From the NCBI GenBank assembly GCA_013397435.1, contig VZRG01000004.1:2360607-2424606 (forward strand): DNA of 64,000 nt, given 5' to 3'. Both the position numbers and the translations under genes were made by a program. Under the pieces are notes generated by a model. The model saw only the letters and a list, made by a program, of their open reading frames with translations. It did no database searches and was not told the origin of the DNA. Shown here piece by piece: positions 57,051 through 64,000 of the stretch (within the stretch, counting starts at the first letter, position 1; each line of letters opens with the position of its first letter). The stretch is from Erythrocercus mccallii. Taxonomy: Eukaryota > Chordata > Aves > Passeriformes > Dicruridae.

Positions 57051-58522
57051 ACCCAAAGTGCAGGCTTTCCCATTTCGTCGGCACTCTCGATAGCGAGTAA
57101 CTGTCCTGTCCGCGGAGGCAGCTTCAGGCAGGCTGTCCAGCCGGGAACGGCTGGCTCGCCCGGACACGCGTGGATGCGTGGCACAGGGATGCTGCTCTCG
57201 GTGCTGGCAGCGCCCCAGAGACGCAACGCCTGTGGGGTCTCCGCTCAGGTGCGCATCCCACCCATCTTTCCCATTCTTTCTGTACACGTGCCCTCGAAGA
57301 TAGCTGATAAACAGGGCTGGATAAAGCTCCGGCACCTCCCCTAAGACAGGCTGAGGGCGAGACGACCCTCTTGGCTGCGGGGTGGTCAGGAGGCGGTGCC
57401 GAGCCGTGCCGGGAGCCCTCCCGGGCCCTCCGCCGCGGCTCTCCCGGAGGCTGTCGCGGCTGTGCCTGGGCAGGATCCGCCTGCTCGGCGACCCGCGGCT
57501 GGGGGAGGGAAGGGGAGCGAGGACGGGCGCCCTCCTCGCCTTTTCCGCCCCGGAGAGGTCCCCCCACCGAGAGGCGGGGCTCCTGTTTGCCTTCGCCGTT
57601 ACCTCTGCTCGGGACTCCCTTCGGCGAGCGGAGGGGGCCTGGGAGGGGGCGGCTGCCCGCCTTGGAAGAGCCCCTGGGCGGGGAGGCGGGCTGGCCGCGG
57701 CTGCCGCTTGGCCCGGCCGGAGGCACCACGTCAGCCACCCGCAGGCGCGGGGGCCGCGATGGGCGACCCCAAGTGACTGCAGCCCCGACCCCAGTCCCGG
57801 GGCAGAGGAACGATGGGGCGGCCGGCCCTCGGGGGCACAGCGCGGGCAACTCCTCTCACACCCACCTCGGCCTCCCTCCCCCGCGAAGGGAGAAGCCGTC
57901 TGCTGGGCAGACGTGGCAAGCAAGCCCGCCAGCTTTCCCTCAGCTGGGTGGGCGGGTGGCCGTCTCGAAAGGGAGCTGCCGGGAATGCCCGTCCTCCTCC
58001 TTGCGCCCGGAGAGTCCCGTTCAGCCGGCCGGGAGGCGGGGAGCGCTCGGGGCGGCGGCTGCGGGGCACCCCGGGCTCCCCTGGCACACACACACTGGCC
58101 GAGCGGCCGCGAGGCCGGGAGGGGAGGCTGGCAGGAGATGCTTCCCCGGGGAGAGCAAACAGCCGGGACGCGACCGGGCTCCTCCGCGGCTGCGGGCGGG
58201 CCGAGGGGCTGTCGGTGTCGCCGGCGCTGGGTGTCCGCGGGGAAACGCCAGGGGCGGCGGACCGGAGTGACCATGCTAGAGAGGATGGGGATGGGGAGAG
58301 CGTCGCCTTTTGCCTTTGGTTACAGCGGGACTGCGGAGAGAGGTTGAGCTGGGATGCAGCCTCCTCCCGGCTCCCCCAGGCCGCTTCCCCGCGGGGCGGG
58401 AGGCGCCGCCGGCCCTGGACAGCTCCCGCTTTGAACGCCGTCGGGGCGCTGCCAGCCGGCTGCCCGGCGAGGCTGCCGGCCGCGCTCCCAGAAAAGCGGG
58501 GCGAGAGGGGCGTGGGACTGCT

Positions 58523-58571
58523 GAGGGGGAAAAAAAGAAAGGAAAGGGAAAAAAAAAAAAAGAAAGAGAGA
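58523..58571 (+). promoter_or_regulatory. 49-nt uninterrupted polypurine tract
   Basis: Forty-nine consecutive purines (G-rich, then A-rich with scattered G), ending just before the AP-1-like site, about 200-250 bp upstream of the inferred start. An S1-nuclease-sensitive polypurine/polypyrimidine stretch has been described in the chick alpha-2(I) collagen 5' flank. That this tract is its counterpart is inferred from position and composition. Such tracts can form non-B DNA. Confidence 0.75.
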
Positions 58572-58640
58572 CGACGAGTCAGATTTTCCTTCCGAAAGCC
58601 TCAGTGTCCACGTCCTCAAAGCATGGAACCAATTTAGCGT
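58571..58640 (+). promoter_or_regulatory. Conserved distal promoter block (AP-1-like, GGAACCAAT)
   Basis: The order CGAGTCAG (58575-58582, AP-1-like), TTTTCCTTCCGAAAGCCTCA, GTGTCCACGTCCTCAAA and ATGGAACCAATTTA (58623-58636) follows the block known from mammalian COL1A2 promoters. That block lies in the region implicated in TGF-beta and AP-1/Sp1 control. It sits closer to the TATA box here than I recall for mammals. Factor occupancy is not shown by sequence. Confidence 0.75.
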
Positions 58641-58698
58641 CGCCGCCCCCCCGCCGCTGCCGCTGCCAAAGTTGCTGCGGAGGGCTGGAGACAGGGGG

Positions 58699-58704
58699 CA
58701 CGTG
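58699..58704. promoter_or_regulatory. E-box CACGTG
   Basis: A perfect CACGTG, immediately followed by ACG, about 70 bp upstream of the inferred start. It is a possible USF/MYC-family site. A six-base match in GC-rich DNA is weak evidence on its own. Confidence 0.45.
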
Positions 58705-58736
58705 ACGGCCTGGGCGGCGCCGGGACCCTCCTGCGG

Positions 58737-58744
58737 TATAAGTA
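58737..58744 (+). promoter_or_regulatory. COL1A2: COL1A2 TATA box
   Basis: TATAAGTA followed by GGG, matching in place and context the TATAAATAGGG element of mammalian COL1A2. It lies about 33 bp upstream of the inferred start near 58770. The start is placed there because the sequence TTTAGCGTCCCTGGCAGCAG resembles the mammalian start region. Confidence 0.9.
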
Positions 58745-58822
58745 GGGAGGACCGAGGCTGGGTCAATTTAGCGTCCCTGGCAGCAGGTTTCTGCTAAGGT
58801 TGGAGTTACTCCTCGAGACTGT

Positions 58823-58846
58823 ATGCCTGCGTCCCACAGGCGATAG
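58823..58846 (+). other. Upstream ORF 1 in COL1A2 leader (7 codons)
   Basis: ATG CCT GCG TCC CAC AGG CGA TAG. Short upstream ATGs in equivalent places are known in type I collagen leaders. Initiation here could lower translation from the main start. The upstream base context (CTGTATG) is weak. Confidence 0.7.
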
Positions 58847-58865
58847 CTAACCAACCGACTCGGCA

Positions 58866-58913
58866 CCACAAGGAGTCTGCATGTCTTGCAACTAGACATG
58901 CTCAGCTTTGTGG
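58866..58913 (+). promoter_or_regulatory. COL1A2: Collagen 5' stem-loop around the start codon
   Basis: CCACAA (58866-58871) pairs with TTGTGG (58908-58913), and CATGTCT (58880-58886) pairs with AGACATG (58894-58900, through the start ATG). Bulged segments lie between the helices. This is the stem-loop shared by COL1A1, COL1A2 and COL3A1 mRNAs, known to bind LARP6 and to affect collagen translation and mRNA stability. The match in arrangement and sequence is very close. Confidence 0.92.
58881..58895 (+). other. Upstream ORF 2, ends 2 nt before the main ATG
   Basis: ATG TCT TGC AAC TAG lies wholly inside the start-codon stem-loop, with its stop separated from the collagen ATG by AC only. An arrangement of this kind is a conserved feature of type I collagen leaders. 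Reinitiation across such a short gap is usually inefficient, so it may act with the stem-loop to restrain translation. Confidence 0.8.
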
Positions 58914-58967
58914 ATACACGGATTTGGTTGCTGCTCGCAGTAACTTCATACCTAGCAACAGGCCAAC
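58898..58967 (+). CDS. COL1A2: COL1A2 exon 1, coding part
   Basis: Seventy coding bases giving 23 codons plus one base. They encode the whole 22-residue signal peptide and Gln23. The start ATG is set by its place in the collagen stem-loop and by the family-typical MLSFVDTR. The donor is CAAC|GTAAGT, near consensus. Residue 10 is Trp (TGG) within the hydrophobic core where mammals have Leu; a hydrophobic change that should not block targeting. Confidence 0.97.
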
Positions 58968-61900
58968 GTAAGTGCTTTCCGCTTGTTTGTGGCAGGGGTG
59001 GTGGCAGGGGTGGCTGTCCGGCTCTGCGCTCTGTGCTTTGTCCCGACGCCCGCCCCACACAAGGCAGTCTGCAGGGAGCTGAGTTCCCAGGCGGTACAGA
59101 CCAGCTCATAAACTGCCACCTCTGTCCCAGATCAGGCTCTAGAGTCTTTCTTTCTCTCAGAAAAAGATGGCAAACGGCCAACGAGATCCCTCCCTATGGA
59201 AAAAGAAAAAAGGGAAAATAAAAGAAAAAAAGGGATCACCTTCCCCCCAGACGGGCTCGTTCCTAGAGGAGGCAAAGCCTCACCTCCAGCGCAGATGCTG
59301 GGAGGAGATACAGGCTGGGACGAGAGTGCTTGCGGCAAGCGGAAGAACCCGGGCTGCACTTTTGTGAGACTTGAGGCGCGCTTTCCGAAGCAGGGAGCCG
59401 GGGGAGCGGGGTAGCAGCGGCTCATCCATCCATCCCTTCCCTGCCTCCCTCCCTCCCTCCCTCCCTCCGAGGGCTCCGAGCGCGGCCGGCCCTGCGCGCG
59501 GGGCGCCCCCTGCGGGCCGCTCGGGGCGCGCTCGGAGCCAGCGCGGCGGGCGGAGCTGCCGCGGCTCCGGGAGGGGGCACAGTGTGGGCAGGAGGAGGGG
59601 GACGGGGAGGGACAGAGCTCCACTCTAGTGCGAGAAGGAAGCGAGGGTTCCAGAGGGCGCAGCGCAGCTCTCCGCCTCTCGTTGGATGAGGATGTAGTGC
59701 CCCCTCATCGCAGTCAGCGAAGCGCGCACGCACACACACACACACACTCACAGCCCGCACACTGAGATGGGAGGGACGCGCGCCCCGCCACTCGGCTGGG
59801 GACGAAGCGGAGCCTTCCTGCAGGGCAGCGCCCTGTGGAGGGGCCCCCGAGCCCCTGGCCACCGTGGCTTTGACCCAGGGTTTGGCTGCGTTCCGGGCGG
59901 AGGACGGGGGGAGCAGCCGTGCGCTGCCCGCTCCTGGCGCTCGGAGCCCCGGGGATGATGCCCCCCGGGATGACGCCCCCCGGGAAGGTGCCCCGGTCGC
60001 CCTCGGCGGGGCGGGGGACAGCGGCGGGGTCGTTCTGGACGGGCTTTCTGGGGACATCACCCCCACCCGGTGATGGGGGCAGCTGTGCCTTGGCAAAGGA
60101 GACTTGGCAAAGTCTCCTGTCTCCTTGGCAAAGGAGGGGTTCGTGTGGGGGGCCCCGAACCGAGCACCCCGCGCATCCCGCAGGAAGTTTGAGTGGCGCC
60201 GTTGTCACCGTCACCTGCGGGCTGTAGTGGCTTTAGTTTTGTGGGGGGTTAGCATAGGGTGCCTGTGTATGCTGCCGCGGAATTCCAGCGCTTTCAGCAT
60301 TTTAGCGCTTACATTTTTCTGGACTGCACGAATCATTCGAATTCAGTGTGATCATACACTGCCAAAGTGACACGTTGTGGAAAAACATCCAACAACCTGT
60401 TAGTTAGTGGTAATGTTAAATTCCTAGCAATCAAGTGAGACGTGAGACTTTTTACTATGGTGAGTTTAAGTCAAAATAGATTTTTAATTCCTTGAAATTA
60501 AGAAACTCAGAAAATTTGTTATTTCAACTAATGAAAAATGAAAAAAAGCCCATACTCACACTTAGCACTGCATAACATACAGAGATAGTTATTTGCAATT
60601 TGGTGTTTAATAACTTCAAACTGTTCCCTGTTATACAGTTTTACAGGAAAATGTGGAAATAGGGATGTTTGGCTAGAACCTTTACCCATAAAAAGTGGGA
60701 TTGGGCCATTTAACTGAAAATTTCATATTACCCCTACAATTTAGTGTTTTCACGTCTGTCAGTCTACCTGGGTTTATTAATCTCTTGCATGAACATATAT
60801 ACAGAAATACATAGGTCGGCGGGGTTTCAATGGAGGTATGTAGAAACATATTTGGAGCAGGTTTATAGTTGATATCTGCCTTTTTACTGTATTGACCATA
60901 TTACTTGTCTGGATTTAATTAGCAAGTCCATTTTGAATTTGAAATACATAGCAATTTCACCCATGAGTCTTTCCAGTCTAAGATAACCATCTTAACAGTA
61001 AGAAATTACGTTAGAAAAATGTTTATTGCATTAAGGAAATCAACAAAATTGCATTTGAAATTAAAAGCAGCAAATTAAATTTTTAATTGAAAACAAGTTT
61101 AAAATTTAAAACTTGTAAAATATTTGAATCCCTGCTCTAATTATATCTTTTTTTCTTTCCCTTCTCTTTGCAGATGTGAGTGAGGTCAGTATAATTTTTT
61201 TATCTAATATATAACACTCCAATTAACAGGCTAGGCTTCTCTTCTTGTGGCAATATTATTTTCTAACATTCATTCCCAAGATGGTCATGGAAAAGTGGTG
61301 ATTAAATCCTGAAGGCATTGCCTGGAAAGGTACCCACCCCAATTTCACAAGTGGGATGGCCTTTTTAAGAGACTGCCTTCATAGGTGTAGAGACCGTGAG
61401 GAGAAAGTAACGGAGCAGTGCTGTTTGGATATTGTACCTGGCAGTTTGGATTGGACATGAGTCTGCTTTAAAGCCAGTTTTACAGTCTAAATTTCACTGC
61501 ACATTAGGATTATGAAAGAGCTCAGGTGTGATTTTTTTTAAAAATTCTAATATTTTAGGCTGTAATAGCTATAAAATTGTCAGTCTTCAACACAACATTT
61601 TATTATCATTACATGCACCTCTGCTATATATAACCTCTAGCCTTCAAAGTAATTTTAAATCATAGGGCATAATTAAATATATTGGACTGAGAAAAAGTAT
61701 AGTTGTGTAAGAAAATAAGTCTAAGTTTATGCATTTTTTCAATTTAAAATACTGGCAGAAATTGTAACTTTTTTTTTAACTCTCTTCCTTATTTTTTCCA
61801 GGCATCTGCAGGGCGCAAGGTAAGTATTTTATTTTTCTTGTATGGAAATTAAGATGATATCGGGGAGTCTTCTGCAAATTAATATTTTGTTGAATTTTGG

Positions 61901-62535
61901 ATGAAAGGCAAATTGACTATTCTGCTTATTTTCAGTGTCCTCTGAAAATAGCAGTAGCACTGAGATGAATGGGTAGAAAGAAAGGAGAGAATGATCAATA
62001 CAACATTTTAACACCAGGTTAAATTCAAATATTGAATTAAAGGCGTTTCACCTGTGAGCAGAACTAAGCCTACCAAGACCTAAATGACATCAAAGTATCG
62101 TTCTTATTTAAAAAGAGTTCCTTTGCAAAGATTTACGTGGATTGAATAATACAGTAATATCCATACAGATCTGAAAGGCTAAATCAATTCTGTATTATTT
62201 CTAAAAGTCCCTACTGTTAAATCAGAACTAGTTATTTGGTAGAAACAAACCCCGATTTTGCAAGTAGTTCTGTGGTGAAGTGAGACTTTTAATTCACACA
62301 GTAGTGGCAGTGGCTAATCTATTTGCAGTAGATTATTGTGGATGAAAATACACTGTCTATAGAAAATAGCTGTTAGACCTGTATATGCAGCCTTCTTTTC
62401 CTTTTTATTGTACACTACTTATTCTTAATGTATCTGTTTCCCTGTATTGTCCTGGAAATTTTCCACAGTAACTCACTGAGTGTTATTTTCTTCTGGCAGG
62501 GCCCTAGAGGAGACAAAGGGCCACAGGGAGAAAGG
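58898..62535 (+). CDS. COL1A2: COL1A2, collagen alpha-2(I) chain, 5' part (spliced, partial)
   Basis: This gene encodes the pro-alpha-2 chain of type I collagen, which pairs with two alpha-1 chains in the ER and is secreted as the main fibrillar collagen of bone, skin and tendon. Four coding exons in this window (58898-58967, 61175-61185, 61802-61819, 62500-62535) join in frame to give 45 residues. They comprise a signal peptide beginning MLSFVDTR with a Leu/Ala-rich core, a likely cut before Gln23, a short linker QHVSEASAGRK, and the triplets GPR GDK GPQ GER that start the N-propeptide helix. The linker has no von Willebrand C domain, as known for alpha-2(I) and unlike alpha-1(I). The 11-nt second exon and 36-nt fourth exon agree with the family's exon structure. 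All introns have GT and AG ends. The chain continues beyond 64,000; exon 5 (GPPGPPGRDG-type) is not in the window. The next upstream gene in other vertebrates, BET1, is not seen. Confidence 0.97.
59444..59468. repeat. (CCCT)n microsatellite
   Basis: About six units of CCCT within the GC-rich part of intron 1, forming a pyrimidine-only stretch. Confidence 0.9.
59731..59747. repeat. (CA)n microsatellite
   Basis: About eight CA units preceded by GCGCGCACG, so alternating purine-pyrimidine runs from about 59724. Such stretches can adopt left-handed DNA in vitro; no function is implied. Confidence 0.85.
59952..59994. repeat. 15-bp GC-rich tandem repeat
   Basis: Two copies of GGGATGAYGCCCCCC followed by a degenerate third, GGGAAGGTGCCCC. 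It lies in the GC-rich half of intron 1. Confidence 0.85.
60090..60133. repeat. Triple TTGGCAAAG repeat with hairpin
   Basis: TTGGCAAAG occurs three times (60090-60098, 60104-60112, 60125-60133). The middle copy forms the loop of a perfect 6-bp inverted repeat, GGAGAC (60098-60103) and GTCTCC (60112-60117). TTGGC is also an NF-I half-site. Function unknown. Confidence 0.8.
61175..61185 (+). CDS. COL1A2: COL1A2 exon 2 (11-nt microexon)
   Basis: ATGTGAGTGAG between a TTTGCAG acceptor and the donor GTCAGT. With the last base of exon 1 it completes CAT and then codes Val-Ser-Glu. An 11-nt exon 2 is a known feature of COL1A2, and the phase (1 in, 0 out) is right. Skipping it would shift the frame. 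The exon contains a GTGAGT motif that could compete as a donor. Confidence 0.95.
61186..61801 (+). other. COL1A2: COL1A2 intron 2 (616 bp)
   Basis: GTCAGT donor and TTTTTTCCAG acceptor. AT-rich. In the chick gene this intron is reported to contain a cartilage-specific promoter and alternative first exon that replaces exons 1 and 2. Here TATATAA at 61208-61214 and a possible donor at 61330 could delimit such an exon, but this is unproven. Confidence 0.85.
61802..61819 (+). CDS. COL1A2: COL1A2 exon 3 (18 nt)
   Basis: GCATCTGCAGGGCGCAAG codes Ala-Ser-Ala-Gly-Arg-Lys in phase 0, between a good pyrimidine tract with CCAG and the donor GTAAGT. I recall the mammalian exon as one codon shorter; the ending in Arg-Lys just before the first Gly-X-Y triplet is shared. 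Confidence 0.95.
61820..62499 (+). other. COL1A2: COL1A2 intron 3 (680 bp)
   Basis: GTAAGT donor and TTCTGGCAG acceptor. AT-rich, no repeat or internal exon seen. Confidence 0.9.
62500..62535 (+). CDS. COL1A2: COL1A2 exon 4 (36 nt, first Gly-X-Y triplets)
   Basis: Twelve codons, GPRGDKGPQGER, in phase 0 with donor GTAAGG. This begins the short triple helix of the N-propeptide. Starting with a complete Gly codon and having a length divisible by 9 is typical of fibrillar collagen exons. Confidence 0.97.
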
Positions 62536-64000
62536 GTAAGGAATTGGATTGACATTTACTTGTGATCTTTAAGCAGTAGTTGTTGGAAAACAAGTAGGAA
62601 AAAACTAAGTTTAAGCATTGCTGTGAGATTAAATGATTGTACCCGTAGAAGTTTGCACGTGCAATTTTATTAAAAAAAAGAAACCAAGTTACCTATGTAC
62701 CAAATTCAGCCTAATTATGGTCATTGTGCTTGAGCAGATGTGGTTGAGATCATAGGGCAGTCTAGCTCTTCAAGTGATGATTTGAAAAATGTTTTTCCAG
62801 CTGCTCACAGTGGAAATAACTCATAGAAATGCAGAGGGAAAAGTTTACATGTAAAGATATAATCTTTGAATAATAAGGTTTTATGGGTTCTGTACATAAA
62901 ACCTGAATAAGTAAGCCAGTTTTGAAGATAATTTGTTATCTGTGCCTCCAGCAATGTTTTGGAAAGGCTCTTTTCTTGGCAGCTGGGCATTTGTTACCTA
63001 CCTTCTGCTAGTCAAAGTGGATGTTATACTGCTGAAGGCTCTACTGTAAAAGTAACCATAAATAAAGACAGTTGAATTATTTAATTGTAATGTTCATTCA
63101 TATTGCTGACATCTGCTTTTCTGGTTTGCTTCTGCCTCATTGCTGCTTTTCGTAAAGTGATATTCTGAATTTCACATACTTATCTGGGTGTGTGTAGTTA
63201 TGTGTCTTTTTTTCTTTCCTCTGAAAATGAAAATGCCATAGTACTGATGAGGGAGCTCTTGAAGATTTCTGAGATCACAGTGTGCTGACAAATGTAATGG
63301 AAACTATTAGAAAGACTATATCAGTGTGGTCAGTTGGATATTTGGTTTAGGCTGCCACTAACTAAATGTGTTTAATGAAATGAGATGCTTTCTTCTGAAG
63401 GTAGCAAGCCTAATTCTGTTCCTTTAGAAATCCATTTATTATGGATTTCATTTAGTACTGGATCCAAAAAACAAATTAAATGCCTCACATCAATTGCCAT
63501 GATGCCAAAATTTGACCAGATTTTAGTACTGAAGATGAAAGAATGTAAGGACAAATGTTACTGGACTAACACAGGTAATTTCAACCTGTTGTAAAAGAGG
63601 TTCTGACAGTGGTAGCAGATGGATGGTACCAGAAATATGTAGAAGAGCACTGCTAAATTTTAATTGGATTTGCAATTATACCAGCAAATTGTCTATACTG
63701 ATTATACTGGCATTGGACTTACTCTGGATCCATGTTAACTCATATCAGTAGGGCTGACCTGTTCTAATCCTCAGCTGGTCAAATTTTAGGCTTTCTCTAA
63801 CAGGATCTTCCAGGCTCTGTGGGTCCATATGGGTCATTTGGGGTTTGTAGATCCAAAGTTTGTCACTTAAGATGAAACTTCACAATTTGGACGTTATGCT
63901 TTGGTAGCATAAATCCAATATTGCCCTCATAAATCTTCTCAAATTCGAAGTTCCAGTACATATCTGATACAAGGTGTAGTAAGGTAACATAAAATCAGAT
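62536..64000 (+). other. COL1A2: COL1A2 intron 4 (continues past the window)
   Basis: At least 1,465 bp of AT-rich sequence with no exon-5-like GPPGPPGRDG coding run on the + strand. A short in-frame glycine pattern at 63803-63845 does not match exon 5 and lacks a good donor. No repeats recognised. Confidence 0.85.

Larger units (their letters stand above)
58770..58897 (+). other. COL1A2: COL1A2 5' UTR (start inferred)
   Basis: A leader of about 128 nt, unspliced before the start codon. It contains two short upstream ORFs and most of the start-codon stem-loop. The first base is inferred from the distance to the TATA box and similarity to the mammalian start region. Several positions either side of 58770 are possible. 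Confidence 0.75.
57051..60240. promoter_or_regulatory. CpG-rich block around the COL1A2 promoter
   Basis: Base composition changes abruptly from AT-rich to GC-rich with dense CpG near 57,050 and falls back near 60,240. It is densest at about 57,380-58,500 and 59,460-60,060, with a milder stretch over exon 1. It covers the upstream flank, promoter, exon 1 and half of intron 1. The left part also has long open frames on both strands, expected when stop codons are rare. No gene other than COL1A2 is recognised in it. Confidence 0.85.
58968..61174 (+). other. COL1A2: COL1A2 intron 1 (2,207 bp)
   Basis: GTAAGT donor and CTCTTTGCAG acceptor. The first 1.27 kb lies in the CpG-rich block and carries (CCCT)n, (CA)n, a 15-bp GC-rich tandem repeat and a TTGGCAAAG repeat cluster. 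The rest is AT-rich and featureless. First introns of type I collagen genes are known to hold control elements. Which bases act here cannot be told from sequence. Confidence 0.9.

Noticed and set aside
57371..58637. Three long overlapping + frames (299, 321 and 274 codons) upstream of COL1A2
   Set aside because: They occupy different frames of the same GC-rich DNA where stops are rare, and run through the promoter region itself.
63803..63845. Exon-like Gly-X-Y pattern (D L P G S V G P Y G S F G) after an AG in intron 4
   Set aside because: Exon 5 of COL1A2 should begin with Gly and read GPPGPPGRDG-like. This does not, it begins mid-triplet relative to exon 4 and its donor (GGG|GTTTGT) is weak. 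Four in-register glycines are expected about once by chance in a window this size.
1..64000. tRNA or rRNA genes, CRISPR arrays, bacterial operons
   Set aside because: No cloverleaf with A and B boxes, no regularly spaced repeats and no bacterial gene layout were seen; the sequence is animal nuclear DNA.

Overview
This is vertebrate nuclear DNA, almost certainly from a bird. It is AT-rich and gene-poor, with long spacing and small introns. Every interspersed repeat I could recognise is a CR1-type LINE, the dominant avian retroposon. At the right-hand end lies the 5' part of COL1A2, the collagen type I alpha-2 chain gene, on the + strand. I cannot place the species below Aves.

Layout: positions 1-57,050 look intergenic. 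They hold five 5'-truncated CR1 pieces (381-1373, 23253-23965, 49583-49695, 50691-50850, 54700-55200), several simple repeats, a 41-bp poly-A run (22203-22243), a long pyrimidine tract (53877-53998) and one 135-bp assembly gap (33212-33346). I found no convincing exon there. The short open frames are chance or CR1-derived. From about 57,050 to 60,240 there is a 3-kb CpG-rich block that contains the COL1A2 promoter, exon 1 and the first half of intron 1.

COL1A2: a purine tract, an AP-1-like site, a conserved GGAACCAAT block, an E-box and a TATA element (58737-58744) lead to an inferred start near 58770. The 5' leader carries two very short upstream ORFs and the collagen stem-loop that surrounds the start codon and is known to bind LARP6. 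Coding exons 1-4 are 58898-58967, 61175-61185 (an 11-nt microexon), 61802-61819 and 62500-62535. They join in frame to give 45 residues: signal peptide, short linker and the first four Gly-X-Y triplets. Exon 5 and the rest of the gene lie beyond 64,000.

I do not see a novel multi-gene system. The observations most worth checking are regulatory: a candidate for the cartilage-specific promoter and exon in intron 2, competing donors in the microexon, the lack of a proximal CCAAT/ATTGG box, a repeat/hairpin cluster in intron 1, and a 417-codon antisense frame in the CpG block.
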